Positions 1 through 9,009 of a stretch of 36,456 nt of DNA are shown here, piece after piece; positions within the stretch are counted from its first letter, which is position 1; each line of letters begins with the position of its first letter. The stretch is from NCBI GenBank assembly GCA_017558205.1, contig JAFYWD010000293.1, forward strand, positions 1 to 36,456. Direction: 5' to 3'. The notes under the pieces are model-generated. The model was given only the letters and a program-made list of their open reading frames with translations. It was not told where the DNA came from and ran no database searches. Both the position numbers and the translations under genes were made by a program. The stretch is from Lachnospiraceae bacterium (GTDB lineage Bacteria; Bacillota; Clostridia; Lachnospirales; Lachnospiraceae).

Positions 1-1
1 A

Positions 2-3000
2 ATAGAAAAGCCATACGATAAGGCAAAGGCTATTTATGATTGGATTGCTGCAGAGATTGATTATATTAACGATCAAAATGTAGATATCTCAGCAAAACCT
101 TATGATGTATTCAAGGATGAAAAAGGAGTATGTGGTGGATTTTCCAATCTTATGAGAGAGATGATGCGTCTGGCAGGTATTCCGGCAGTAGCCATAGCCG
201 GAAATTACCAGGGAAACTTGCCACATCAGTGGAATGCAGTTTACGCAGGAGACAAATGGGTTTATGCTGATGGTACTGCCACAGGAAATAACCTGTTTGA
301 TGTGGAATCGCTGGATAACACACATCATGCTCTTGAAATCTTGGATGTTACCATTGATTTAGATACCTTGAAGCTGGGGTATTATGGCGGTCTGGCAGTG
401 GTTGGTACTACCGGTAGTAAAGTAAGTATTCCGGAGAAATATCAGGAATATCCTATTACCGCACTTTCTTACCGTTTATTTGGAAATGATTATCAGGTAG
501 AAGAGATTGAAATTAATAACAACATTACGAAGCTCGATGAAAATACTATCAGTACCATGAAAAGCTCTTCCGCCTTAAGAGAGATTCGTGTTTTAGAGGG
601 AAATAAAAATTATGCCTCCCGCGAAGGAGTACTCTTTTCGGCAGATTATAGTGCCCTTTTAGTATATCCTTCCGCAGCTACGTTAACTTCTTTTACTCTG
701 CCGGCGCAGATCAACAATGTTGATATTAAGGATGCTTTTAGCTCTCCTAATTTAGAGAATATTAACGTAGAGAAAGACAGTGAAGGTTATTCCTCTTATG
801 AGGGAGCCTTATATGATAAGAATCAGTCTACATTACTTTATGTTCCTGCAGGAAAGACAAGCATCAGAGTATTAGATAATGCTGAGATTTCAGAGCAGGC
901 ATTTGCTTATTTTACTAATACCAATAAGGAGAAGATTACCATTATTGCAGCCAGTGCCTCACCTGCTGCTGAATTTGCAAGAAAAAATGATTATAAATTA
1001 CAGGTAACTGACGAGGTTAAAGTGACTTTCAATGATGAGAACAATGAGCTTATTAATGAGTGGAATGTTGTCATCGGACAAACTGTAACAGCACCTCAGG
1101 TAGCGGAAAGAGAAGGCTATACCTTCCTGGGATGGTTTACTGAAAATGGAGAACAGCCCTTTGATTTTAGCACTGCCATTACGGAAGCCTTAGTATTAAC
1201 CCAAAGATGGGAAGCAAAGAACGAAGAAGGTGGAAGTGTCAGTGGAAACACCCCCGGAGGAAGTGTCAGTGGAAATGAAACACCGGGCGGAAGCGTCAGT
1301 GGAAATGAAACACCGGGCGGAAGCGTTAGTGGAAATACTCCCGGCGGAAGCGTAAGTGAAAACGAAGTACCGGAAGGTATCTGGGGGGTAGTAATAGGTG
1401 ATAAAGAGTATGATGGTAAAAAACAGACTCGATTTATCATTGTTTATGATGGAAAAAAACCGCTACAGGAAAAGGTAGACTATACTGTTTCCTATAAGAA
1501 TAACATTAATAGTGCTGTGTATACACAGGAGGAGTTAAACAGCTGGTTAGAGGCTGCTGAAAAAGGAAGTGTCCAGGAAAAGAAGGAAGCTAATAAAAAG
1601 TTGAGTTCTCTTCCTCAGGCAGTTATTAAAATGAAGGGGAACTACAGTGGAACAGAATCAGTGTATTTCCAAATTTTACCCAAAAGTATTTCCGGTAATG
1701 ATATTGCAGCACAGGATCTTTATGTTACCTATAAAGCAAATAAAGAGCAGAAGCCTACTCCGGTAATCAGCTGGAATGGTAAAAAGCTTGGAAAAAAAGA
1801 TTTCAAGGTAGTAACCTATGAAAATAAAGAAATCAACTTTGTGGGAAAAGAAAATGAAACTGTAACAATTCCTTTAACCATAGAAGGAACGGGAAATTAT
1901 ACAGGAACTACTACCGTAGACTTAACCATTGCACAGCCAAAAGCAACCTTTGACATGAATAAAATGAAGGTTACCATAAAAGGAGCAGCTAAGTATAAGG
2001 TAAGCTGGGAAGACTGGAAGAAGATGGATTATCAGTTCAGTGAAGCTGATATTGCAGTTAAGAACGGAAATAGTGAAGTTTCCCAAGACAGCTATCAGAT
2101 AACAGGCTATGTAAATCATCGTCAGGCCGGTACTGCTACCGTAATTCTTCAGGGGAAAAAGGAAAGCGGATACCATGGTCGTAAGCTTGTTACCTTCCAG
2201 ATTGCAGGAACCTCTATGAGTGAGGTGGATGTGTATTCAGAAACAAATCATGATTATAAAAAGACAGGCTATCCTTATACCGGTAAAAATGTAATGCTCT
2301 TAGAACAAAATGGCATTTATGTTGCCATGAAAAATAATAAGGAGCAGAAATTAACCCTAGGTGAAGAGTTTACTGCAAGCTATGGAGCGTGTATAGAGAA
2401 GGGTACTGTAACCCTAGAATTAGTAGGTAATCCCGAGAAAGGCTTTACCGGAAGCAAAAAGGTTACTTATAAAATCGCTCAGGAAGACCTTGTAAATGTA
2501 CCTATTAGCTTTGAGGCAGAAAATACTCCTGCAAAAATCATGAAGGGTGGAGCCAAGCCTGAAGTACAGCTGATGCTTGGCGAGAAGCAGCTGATAGAAG
2601 GAAAAGATTATACCTTAACCTATAAAAAGAATAAGGATGTAACAGATGGTGAAAAAACAGCTGAAGTTCTTATCAAAGGAAAGGGTAACTTTAAAGGAAG
2701 TATTACGAAAAAGTTTGCCATTGAGAAGAAAGGGATTGAGGAAGGTGCCACTGTCGCAGCCAGGGATCTGGTTTCTAAAAATGGCAGCTGGAAGCAGAGC
2801 TTCAAGGTATATGATGCTGATGGTAAAGAATTGAAGGCCAATAAGGATTATGTGAAAGAAGCCAAATATGAAAAAGCAGTCAGTGGAAATGACGGAAGTG
2901 TATCTTATGAGGAAGTTACTTCTGTACAGCCGGGAGATGTTATCCGTATTACTGTAACGGGAATGGGTAACTATGCGGGAAGTGGTGCTGCTGCTTCTGT

Positions 3001-3376
3001 GGTAACAGGAACCTACCGTATTTTACAGGAAAACTACGATATCAGTAAGGCTAAGATTGTAATAGCACCACAGCTGTATAACGGAGATAAGGTAGAGCTT
3101 ACCTTAGATCAGAAGGTCTTTACAAAGGCGGAAATCGTAAAAGGAAAACAGATAATTCCTTTGTTCGATCAGGAAGGAAAGGCTTGCTTTGAAATTGTAG
3201 AGGGAAGCTATCAGAAGAATGACAGAAAGGGAACGGCTAAGGTAACCTTACGGGGAACCGGAAGCTTTGGTGGTGAAAAAACAGTAACCTTTAAGATTAA
3301 CAGCCGTCCCACATCAGAAAGCTGGAAGGGAGTATATGAACATTTTTTTTCCATTTTACTTGATTTTGTAGGATAA
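2..3376 (+). CDS. Large secreted surface protein with transglutaminase-like domain, 5' end outside the window
   Basis: The reading frame is open from base 2, so this is the 3' part of a longer gene; an ATG at 152 is internal. The first 95 residues form a transglutaminase-like (papain-fold) domain with the Cys44 (VCGGFSN), His75 (PHQWNAV) and Asp90 (YADGTA) triad. Next come LRR_5/BspA-like segments, an InlB B-type repeat (about 1018-1215, EGYTFLGWF), a hinge of five GGSVSGN(E)TP-type units (1229-1372), and four or more Ig-like repeats of the kind that read GNYTGT, DYTVSYKNN and GKGNFKGS. No LPXTG sorting signal or C-terminal membrane anchor is visible, so attachment is unknown, possibly through an N-terminal module outside the window. 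The role is probably cell-surface adhesion or peptide/polysaccharide binding; whether the triad is a protease, a cross-linker or structural cannot be told. A terminator follows. Confidence 0.85.
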   Translation: MEKPYDKAKAIYDWIAAEIDYINDQNVDISAKPYDVFKDEKGVCGGFSNLMREMMRLAGIPAVAIAGNYQGNLPHQWNAVYAGDKWVYADGTATGNNLFDVESLDNTHHALEILDVTIDLDTLKLGYYGGLAVVGTTGSKVSIPEKYQEYPITALSYRLFGNDYQVEEIEINNNITKLDENTISTMKSSSALREIRVLEGNKNYASREGVLFSADYSALLVYPSAATLTSFTLPAQINNVDIKDAFSSPNLENINVEKDSEGYSSYEGALYDKNQSTLLYVPAGKTSIRVLDNAEISEQAFAYFTNTNKEKITIIAASASPAAEFARKNDYKLQVTDEVKVTFNDENNELINEWNVVIGQTVTAPQVAEREGYTFLGWFTENGEQPFDFSTAITEALVLTQRWEAKNEEGGSVSGNTPGGSVSGNETPGGSVSGNETPGGSVSGNTPGGSVSENEVPEGIWGVVIGDKEYDGKKQTRFIIVYDGKKPLQEKVDYTVSYKNNINSAVYTQEELNSWLEAAEKGSVQEKKEANKKLSSLPQAVIKMKGNYSGTESVYFQILPKSISGNDIAAQDLYVTYKANKEQKPTPVISWNGKKLGKKDFKVVTYENKEINFVGKENETVTIPLTIEGTGNYTGTTTVDLTIAQPKATFDMNKMKVTIKGAAKYKVSWEDWKKMDYQFSEADIAVKNGNSEVSQDSYQITGYVNHRQAGTATVILQGKKESGYHGRKLVTFQIAGTSMSEVDVYSETNHDYKKTGYPYTGKNVMLLEQNGIYVAMKNNKEQKLTLGEEFTASYGACIEKGTVTLELVGNPEKGFTGSKKVTYKIAQEDLVNVPISFEAENTPAKIMKGGAKPEVQLMLGEKQLIEGKDYTLTYKKNKDVTDGEKTAEVLIKGKGNFKGSITKKFAIEKKGIEEGATVAARDLVSKNGSWKQSFKVYDADGKELKANKDYVKEAKYEKAVSGNDGSVSYEEVTSVQPGDVIRITVTGMGNYAGSGAAASVVTGTYRILQENYDISKAKIVIAPQLYNGDKVELTLDQKVFTKAEIVKGKQIIPLFDQEGKACFEIVEGSYQKNDRKGTAKVTLRGTGSFGGEKTVTFKINSRPTSESWKGVYEHFFSILLDFVG
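1229..1372 (+). repeat. Five tandem GGSVSGN(E)TP coding repeats
   Basis: Five in-frame units of 9 or 10 codons lie between the InlB-type repeat and the Ig-like part of the surface protein. Units 2 and 3 are nearly identical at the DNA level; the outer ones diverge at third positions and the last reads GGSVSENEVP. Such Gly/Ser/Pro hinges act as flexible stalks, and the near-identical units suggest copy number can change by slippage or recombination. Confidence 0.9.
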
Positions 3377-3416
3377 AGGTGCTAAACTGGTGTTAATCTA
3401 ATAATTAACATACATT

Positions 3417-3444
3417 AGAGTGGACTTGTGGGTCCACTCTTTTT
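3417..3444 (+). terminator. Rho-independent terminator after the surface-protein gene
   Basis: AGAGTGGAC (3417-3425) pairs perfectly with GTCCACTCT (3432-3440) around a 6-base loop, followed by five T. It separates the surface-protein gene from the rimP operon. A weaker inverted repeat, TGTTAAT/ATTAACA (3391-3397 and 3404-3410), lies just upstream, and a perfect 12-bp palindrome ATGTATATACAT (3445-3456) just downstream. Confidence 0.9.
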
Positions 3445-3488
3445 ATGTATATACATTAAAACTGAATAAAGAAAGGAACGGTGACAGA

Positions 3489-3953
3489 ATGTCCAAAAGA
3501 GAGACATATGAAACCAGAACAGAAGAGCTGTTGCTTCCCATCACCCGGAGTTTTGGCGTTGAGGTCTACGATGTGGAATATGTGAAGGAAGGCAGTGACT
3601 GGTATTTAAGAGCCTATATTGATAAGGAAGAGGGCGTCAACATTGTTGATTGTGAAAATGTAAGCAGAGCCTTATCGGAAGAGCTGGATCGGACAGATTT
3701 TATTGCAGATGCTTATATTTTGGAGGTAAGCAGTCCGGGTCTTGGAAGAACACTGAAAAAGGAGAAGCATTTTCTGAAATCCCTGGGAAAAGAAGTGGAG
3801 CTTAGAACTTATCGCCCGATTGAACGGTGTAAGGAGTTCGTAGGTATTTTGCAGGAGTATCAGGATGGCAATGTGACACTGGAAATAGAAGGAAGTTCAA
3901 GAATATTTGAAAAAGCAGATATTGCATTGGTAAAGCTAACATTTGATTTTTAG
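3489..3953 (+). CDS. rimP: Ribosome maturation factor RimP
   Basis: 154 residues, the usual RimP length. RimP binds the 30S subunit and is needed for its late assembly in the cytoplasm. The sequence shows the N-terminal alpha/beta domain (GVEVYDVEYVKEGSDWYLRAYID, residues about 20-42), the family signature VSSPGLGRTLK, and a C-terminal SH3-like domain. The frame is open from 3420, but the ATG at 3489 is preferred: it is preceded by GAAAGGA at 3471-3477, and the upstream extension runs into the terminator hairpin. It is the first gene of the nusA-infB operon, the conserved order in Firmicutes. No clear promoter is seen between 3445 and 3488, so transcription may start near the palindrome there or further upstream. 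Confidence 0.95.
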   Translation: MSKRETYETRTEELLLPITRSFGVEVYDVEYVKEGSDWYLRAYIDKEEGVNIVDCENVSRALSEELDRTDFIADAYILEVSSPGLGRTLKKEKHFLKSLGKEVELRTYRPIERCKEFVGILQEYQDGNVTLEIEGSSRIFEKADIALVKLTFDF

Positions 3954-3986
3954 AAAAAGCCGGAAGTGGCGGAATGTGAGGATAAA

Positions 3987-5144
3987 ATGAATAAACAAGA
4001 AAAACCGGATTTATTACTAGCATTGGATGCATTAGAAAAAGAAAAAGAAATCAGCAAGGAAACATTGTTTGAGGCGATTGAAAATTCTTTAATCACAGCC
4101 TGTAAAAACCATTTCGGCAAAGCAGATAATGTAAAGGTAAAAATTGATCGTGAAAACGGAGATTTTCTCTGTTATGCAGAAAAAGAAGTAGTTGCTACCA
4201 AGGAAGAGGTAGAAGATGAACTGCTTCAGATTGCTCTTGAGGATGCCGTGAAGCATGCTAAAAAGGCTCAGGTTGGAGATATTTTAAATGTTGAGATCAA
4301 ATCCAAGGAATTCGGAAGAATCGCGACACAGAATGCCAAAAATGTAATTTTACAGAAAATCAGGGAAGAAGAAAGAAGTGTAATCTACAATCAGTATTTT
4401 GAAAAAGAAAAGGATGTAGTTACAGGAATTGTACAAAGATATGTAGGCAAGAACATTAGTGTTAACCTGGGAAAGGCGGATGCTATTCTTACAGAAAGCG
4501 AACAGGTACCGGGAGAAGTATTTAAGCCCACAGAAAGAATTAAGGTTTATATTTTAGAAGTAAAAAATACGACCAAGGGTCCAAGAATCCTGGTAAGCCG
4601 TACCCATCCCGAACTGGTAAAACGTCTTTTTGAATCGGAAGTAACAGAAATTAAAGATGGAACAGTAGAGATTAAGAGTATTGCCAGAGAGGCAGGAAGC
4701 AGAAGCAAGATTGCCGTATGGAGCAATCATCCTGACGTAGATGCGGTAGGAGCCTGTGTAGGACAGTCCGGAGCCAGAGTTAATTCCATTGTAGAAGAAT
4801 TAAGAGGTGAAAAAATTGATATTGTTAACTGGGATGAGAACCCGGGAAACCTGATTCAAAATGCCCTTTCTCCTGCGAAGATTGTAGCAGTATTTGCAGA
4901 TCCTGATGAAAAAACAGCCAAGGTAGTTGTGCCTGACTATCAGCTGTCCCTGGCAATCGGAAAATCCGGACAGAACGCGAGACTGGCAGCAAGATTAACA
5001 GGCTATAAGATTGATATTAAGAGTGAAACACAGGCAAAGGATACCCCCGGCTTCCGTTACGAAGACTATATGGATGAATATGAAGAGGATTACGAGGAAG
5101 ATTACGAAGAATTTTATGCAGAGGAAGAAGTAACAGAAGAGTAA
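3987..5144 (+). CDS. nusA: Transcription termination/antitermination factor NusA
   Basis: NusA binds RNA polymerase, promotes pausing, and modulates termination and rRNA antitermination. The 385-residue product has the N-terminal polymerase-binding domain (LLLALDALEKEKEISKE), an S1 domain near residues 125-200, and two KH domains (GACVGQSGARVNSIVEEL and LAIGKSGQNARLAARL, both with GxxG loops). The ATG at 3987, behind GAGGA at 3978-3982, gives the usual MNKxxxLLxALxxLEKEK start; a GTG at 3966 in the same frame has no good ribosome binding site. The C-terminus is a short acidic Tyr/Asp/Glu tail with repeating YEEDYEED, in place of the longer acidic repeats of proteobacterial NusA. It lies 33 bases after rimP and 27 bases before rnpM. 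Confidence 0.97.
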   Translation: MNKQEKPDLLLALDALEKEKEISKETLFEAIENSLITACKNHFGKADNVKVKIDRENGDFLCYAEKEVVATKEEVEDELLQIALEDAVKHAKKAQVGDILNVEIKSKEFGRIATQNAKNVILQKIREEERSVIYNQYFEKEKDVVTGIVQRYVGKNISVNLGKADAILTESEQVPGEVFKPTERIKVYILEVKNTTKGPRILVSRTHPELVKRLFESEVTEIKDGTVEIKSIAREAGSRSKIAVWSNHPDVDAVGACVGQSGARVNSIVEELRGEKIDIVNWDENPGNLIQNALSPAKIVAVFADPDEKTAKVVVPDYQLSLAIGKSGQNARLAARLTGYKIDIKSETQAKDTPGFRYEDYMDEYEEDYEEDYEEFYAEEEVTEE

Positions 5145-5171
5145 TCATCAGTAATAAAGGGAGCGAATAAG

Positions 5172-5435
5172 ATGGTAAAAAAAGTTCCTATGAGACAATG
5201 TGTTGGCTGTAGCAAGATGAAGAGCAAAAAAGAAATGATGCGGGTCTTGAAAACTACAGAGGAGCAGATTGTACTGGATGTAACCGGAAAAATGAATGGA
5301 CGTGGTGCATATCTTTGTAAGGATGCAGAATGTTTGAAGAAGGCACGTAAAAACAGAGGTATTGAACGTTCCTTAAAGATGGCAATCCCGGCAGAGGTGT
5401 ATGACAACTTAGAGAAGGAGTTTGCAAAGGATTGA
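5172..5435 (+). CDS. rnpM: RNase P modulator RnpM (YlxR family)
   Basis: 87 residues. YlxR-family proteins are small nucleic-acid-binding proteins encoded between nusA and infB in Firmicutes; the Bacillus member has been described as binding the RNase P RNA and lowering its activity. The signature is present: PMRQCVGC near the N-terminus, then NGRGAYLCKDAECLKKA with basic residues. The ATG at 5172 follows GGGAGCG. The stop codon overlaps the TTG start of ylxQ, which indicates translational coupling. Confidence 0.93.
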   Translation: MVKKVPMRQCVGCSKMKSKKEMMRVLKTTEEQIVLDVTGKMNGRGAYLCKDAECLKKARKNRGIERSLKMAIPAEVYDNLEKEFAKD

Positions 5436-5737
5436 ATGAAAGGAAGATATATTCTTTACTGGGACTGGCAACGAAGTCAGGTAATATAGTCAGTGGAGAA
5501 TTTATGACGGAAAAGGCAATAAAGGCAGGAACGGCACAGCTGGTGATCGTAGCAGAAGATGCCTCCGATAATACGAAGAAGATGTTTTCGAACATGTGTG
5601 AATTTTATCAGGTACCTGTCTGTATTTATGGTAAGAAAGTTAACCTGGGTCATGCAATGGGAAAAGAATTACGTGCATCGGTTGCCGTAACGGATTCCGG
5701 TTTTGCAAAATCCTTGACGAAATTGTTGAATGAGTAA
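5432..5737 (+). CDS. ylxQ: YlxQ-type L7Ae/L30e family RNA-binding protein
   Basis: 101 residues of the L7Ae/L30e/S12e fold, which binds kink-turn RNA; the Firmicute YlxQ proteins are encoded between ylxR and infB and are thought to be ribosome- or RNA-associated. Visible family features are IYSLLGLATKSGNIVSGE, the alternating AQLVIVAEDASDNTKKM strand-helix, and GKELRASVAVTDSGFAK. The start is TTG at 5432, in the overlapping TTGA with the rnpM stop; an ATG at 5436 is out of frame. GAGAAGGAG at 5411-5419 is the likely ribosome binding site, though the spacing is long, so efficient initiation probably relies on coupling. Confidence 0.9.
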   Translation: MNERKIYSLLGLATKSGNIVSGEFMTEKAIKAGTAQLVIVAEDASDNTKKMFSNMCEFYQVPVCIYGKKVNLGHAMGKELRASVAVTDSGFAKSLTKLLNE

Positions 5738-5755
5738 CGGAGGTAGTTTAGTAGA

Positions 5756-8611
5756 ATGGCTAAATTTAAAGTATATGAACTTGCAAAAGAATTAGATAAA
5801 CAAAGTAAAGAAATTATTTCCTTCCTGCAGGAGAAGGGAATAGAAGTAAAGGCAGCCCAAAGCTCGGTAGATGATGAAGCAGCAGCCTTGGTAAGAAAGC
5901 ATTTTGGTACTTCACAGGCTGAAAAGCCTCAGGAAGTAAAACAGGTGGCACCTGTGAAGACACAGGAGGAAGGGGCAGCTGCAGTAAAAGAAACAGCCCC
6001 CAAGGCGGAGCCGGTAAAGGGAAAGGTAGAGGAAGGAAAAGAGGAGGAGCATCCCAAAAAGAAGAAAAATATTATCTTTGTCAGTAATCCTCAAAACAGT
6101 AAAATGCCGGGAGGTGCAAAGCCTCCTATGAATAATAAAAAAGCAAAGCCTGCAAAACCTGTACAGGAGCCAAAACAGGAGCCGAAGCAGGCACCGGCAC
6201 CTAAGCCTATACAGCTGGGACCGAATCAGATGATCAATAAATCTACCGGTAAGGTAATGGAGATGCTTCCACCTAAAAAGCCGGAGGTAGTAGAAAAACC
6301 GATAGTTACAGAAGAGAAGCCGGCAGGAAAGCCGAATAGGGATATGGGATTCAATAAGAATAATACAGCACCAAATAAATACAATGAACGTAACGCTGAA
6401 AGAAATAATGAAAGACCTTATCAGGGCAGAAACCAGTCAGAGGAACAAAAGACAGGAGAACGTAATTATGGAAACAGACAGGGACAGCAAAACCGTGGTG
6501 CCAATTTCAATGAGAGACAGAATAATTACGGCAACAAAGGCTCTTATCAGGGTGGTAACAATCAGCAGAATAATAATAGGAATTTCAAGGATTTCAAGGA
6601 TAGTGACCGCAGTCAGACTAGAAATGAAAGACAGGACAATAGATTCCAGGGTAAAAAAGAGAATAAAAGCTTCGCTCAGGATGCACCTATGATGCAGAAT
6701 GATAAGCATAGAGAAGAACAGAGACGTCTGAACCAGGCAAAGGATAAGCGTTCTAAAAAGGATGCTCTCTATGAAGAAAAAGAGCAGGAAATCAAGAACA
6801 AGAATAAGGCAGGAAGATTTATTAAGCCTGAGCCTAAGCCGGTAGAGCCGGAAGAACAGATTAAAGTAATTACGGTAGGGGAAACCATTACTATTAAAGA
6901 ATTGGCAGAAAAAATGAAAATGCAGCCGGCTGCCATTATTAAAAAGCTGTTTATGCAGGGAAAAATTGTTACCGTAAACCAGGAAATTACCTTTGAGGAT
7001 GCGGAAAACATTGCCATTGAATTTGAAATCATGTGTGAACAGGAAGTTAAGGTAGACGTGATTGAAGAGCTGTTAAGGGAAGAAGAAGAAGCAGAAGAAA
7101 GCCTGGTATCCCGTGCACCTGTTATCTGTGTAATGGGTCACGTAGACCACGGAAAAACCTCCTTACTGGATGCAATCCGTAAGACGAATGTTACCAATAA
7201 AGAGGCCGGTGGTATTACCCAGCATATTGGTGCTTATTCCGTAAATGTGAACGGGCAAAAAATCACTTTCCTGGATACTCCGGGACACGAGGCCTTTACA
7301 GCCATGCGTATGAGAGGTGCTAACTCTACTGATATTGCTATTCTTGTAGTAGCTGCTGATGATGGTGTAATGCCTCAGACAGTTGAGGCCATTAACCATG
7401 CCAAGGCAGCAGGTATTGAAATTATCGTTGCAGTAAATAAAGTAGATAAGCCCAGTGCTAATATAGACCGTGTAAAACAGGAGTTAACAGAGTATGAACT
7501 GATTGCAGAGGATTGGGGCGGAAGTACTATTTTTGCTCCTGTATCGGCTAAAACCGGAGAAGGTATCCAGGAGCTGTTGGAAATGATCATTCTTACTGCT
7601 GATATTATGGAATTAAAAGCTAATCCTAAGAGAAAAGCAAGAGGTCTTGTAATTGAGGCACAGCTGGATAAAGGAAGAGGACCGGTTGCTACCGTTCTTG
7701 TTCAAAAGGGTACCTTAAGTATTGGTGATTTCATTTCTGCAGGCTCCAGTCACGGTAAGGTAAGAGCCATGATTGACGATAAAGGAAGAAGGGTAAAGGA
7801 GGCAGGTCCTTCTACACCGGTAGAAATCCTGGGCTTAAATGATGTACCTAATGCAGGGGAAGTATTCCTGGCACATGATAATGATAAAACAGCAAAATCC
7901 TATGCAGAAACCTTTGTGGCTCAAAACAAAGAAAAGAAATTGGAAGAAACAAAATCCAAAATGTCTCTGGATGATCTGTTCAGCCAGATCCAGGAGGGTA
8001 ATTTAAAAGAATTAAATCTGATTGTAAAAGCTGACGTTCAGGGTAGCGTGGAAGCAGTAAAACAATCCCTGATGAAGCTTACCAACGAAGAGGTTGTTGT
8101 AAAATGTATCCATGGCGGTGTAGGTGCCATTACAGAATCTGATGTTACCCTGGCAGCTACTTCCTCAGCCATTATTATTGGTTTCAATGTACGTCCTGAT
8201 GCTACAGCAAAAGCTATTGCAGAAAGAGAAGGTGTAGATATCAGACTTTACAAGGTAATTTATCAGGCTATTGAGGATATTGAAGCAGCTATGAAGGGAA
8301 TGCTGGATCCTGTATATGAAGAAAAGATTATCGGTCATGCAGAAGTAAGACAGATATTTAAAGCATCCCAGATTGGTAATATTGCAGGTTCCTACGTACT
8401 TGACGGTATCTTCCAGAGAGGCTGTAAGGTAAGAATTACCCGTGAAGGAGAACAGATTTACGAAGGAGAGCTGGCATCGCTTAAGAGATTTAAGGATGAT
8501 GTGAAGGAAGTGAAGGCAGGCTTTGAATGCGGTCTTGTATTCGAAGGCTTTGACCAGATGAAAGAATTTGATATTGTGGAAAGCTACATTATGGTAGAGG
8601 TTCCGAGATAA
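5756..8611 (+). CDS. infB: Translation initiation factor IF-2
   Basis: The 951-residue GTPase brings initiator tRNA to the ribosome. Domain order: an IF2_N domain (about 3-50), a long low-complexity region (about 55-345), a second IF2_N domain (about 370-430), then the G domain with G1 GHVDHGKT (461-468), G3 DTPGHEAF, G4 NKVDK and G5 SAK, followed by domains II-IV. The linker is Lys/Pro/Glu-rich up to about residue 190 and then strongly Asn/Arg/Gln/Gly-rich. The start ATG at 5756 follows GGAGG at about 5740, 18 bases after ylxQ. It is the central gene of the operon; rbfA follows after 17 bases. Confidence 0.98.
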   Translation: MAKFKVYELAKELDKQSKEIISFLQEKGIEVKAAQSSVDDEAAALVRKHFGTSQAEKPQEVKQVAPVKTQEEGAAAVKETAPKAEPVKGKVEEGKEEEHPKKKKNIIFVSNPQNSKMPGGAKPPMNNKKAKPAKPVQEPKQEPKQAPAPKPIQLGPNQMINKSTGKVMEMLPPKKPEVVEKPIVTEEKPAGKPNRDMGFNKNNTAPNKYNERNAERNNERPYQGRNQSEEQKTGERNYGNRQGQQNRGANFNERQNNYGNKGSYQGGNNQQNNNRNFKDFKDSDRSQTRNERQDNRFQGKKENKSFAQDAPMMQNDKHREEQRRLNQAKDKRSKKDALYEEKEQEIKNKNKAGRFIKPEPKPVEPEEQIKVITVGETITIKELAEKMKMQPAAIIKKLFMQGKIVTVNQEITFEDAENIAIEFEIMCEQEVKVDVIEELLREEEEAEESLVSRAPVICVMGHVDHGKTSLLDAIRKTNVTNKEAGGITQHIGAYSVNVNGQKITFLDTPGHEAFTAMRMRGANSTDIAILVVAADDGVMPQTVEAINHAKAAGIEIIVAVNKVDKPSANIDRVKQELTEYELIAEDWGGSTIFAPVSAKTGEGIQELLEMIILTADIMELKANPKRKARGLVIEAQLDKGRGPVATVLVQKGTLSIGDFISAGSSHGKVRAMIDDKGRRVKEAGPSTPVEILGLNDVPNAGEVFLAHDNDKTAKSYAETFVAQNKEKKLEETKSKMSLDDLFSQIQEGNLKELNLIVKADVQGSVEAVKQSLMKLTNEEVVVKCIHGGVGAITESDVTLAATSSAIIIGFNVRPDATAKAIAEREGVDIRLYKVIYQAIEDIEAAMKGMLDPVYEEKIIGHAEVRQIFKASQIGNIAGSYVLDGIFQRGCKVRITREGEQIYEGELASLKRFKDDVKEVKAGFECGLVFEGFDQMKEFDIVESYIMVEVPR

Positions 8612-8628
8612 AAACAGAAGGAAGTTAT

Positions 8629-9009
8629 ATGCGTAAAAATAGTATTAAAAACACAAGAATTAACGGTGAAGTTCAAAGAGTGCTGGCAGAGATTATCCGA
8701 GGGGAAATTAAGGACCCCCGGATTTCTCCCCTTACCAGTGTAGTAGCAGTAGAGGTGGCTCCTGATTTGAAGCACTGTAAGGCTTATATCAGTGTTTTTG
8801 GAGATGAAGAGGCTGCTAAAAATACATTAGCAGGCTTAAAAAGTGCGGAAGGCTTTATTAAAAACCGCATTGCCAAAACAATCAATCTTAGAAATACACC
8901 GGAAATTCATTTTGTAATTGATCAGTCCATTGCCTACGGAGTTAATATGTCAAAGAAAATTGATGAAGTGGTAAAGGATCTGGCCCGTGATGAGGAAGAA
9001 GATGTATAA
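8629..9009 (+). CDS. rbfA: Ribosome-binding factor A
   Basis: 126 residues, normal length. RbfA is a KH-fold protein that binds the pre-30S subunit and assists 16S rRNA 5'-end maturation, acting with RimP and IF-2 from the same operon. Family motifs are the N-terminal RINGEVQRVLAEIIRGEIKDPRI and the central VAPDLKHCKAYISVFGDEE. The ribosome binding site is GAAGGAAG. Its last 8 bases overlap the chosen start of nrnA. Confidence 0.97.
   Translation: MRKNSIKNTRINGEVQRVLAEIIRGEIKDPRISPLTSVVAVEVAPDLKHCKAYISVFGDEEAAKNTLAGLKSAEGFIKNRIAKTINLRNTPEIHFVIDQSIAYGVNMSKKIDEVVKDLARDEEEDV

Noticed and set aside
1117..1440. Minus-strand frame of 107 codons in the surface-protein gene
   Set aside because: It is Pro/Leu repetitive only because it mirrors the Gly/Ser repeats on the plus strand; no ribosome binding site or family match.
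3391..3410. TGTTAAT/ATTAACA as a Rex site before rimP
   Set aside because: Rex sites have the half-sites four bases apart (TTGTTAA-N4-TTAACAA); here the core TGTTAA and TTAACA are eight bases apart and lie before a terminator, so this is more likely part of the RNA 3' end.
3420..3488. N-terminal extension of RimP from 3420
   Set aside because: The extension runs through the terminator hairpin and has no ribosome binding site or family similarity; the ATG at 3489 is supported by GAAAGGA and family length.
6384..6692. Plus-strand frame inside infB
   Set aside because: It runs in a second frame of the Asn/Arg-rich IF-2 linker and has no independent ribosome binding site; a shadow of a low-complexity region.
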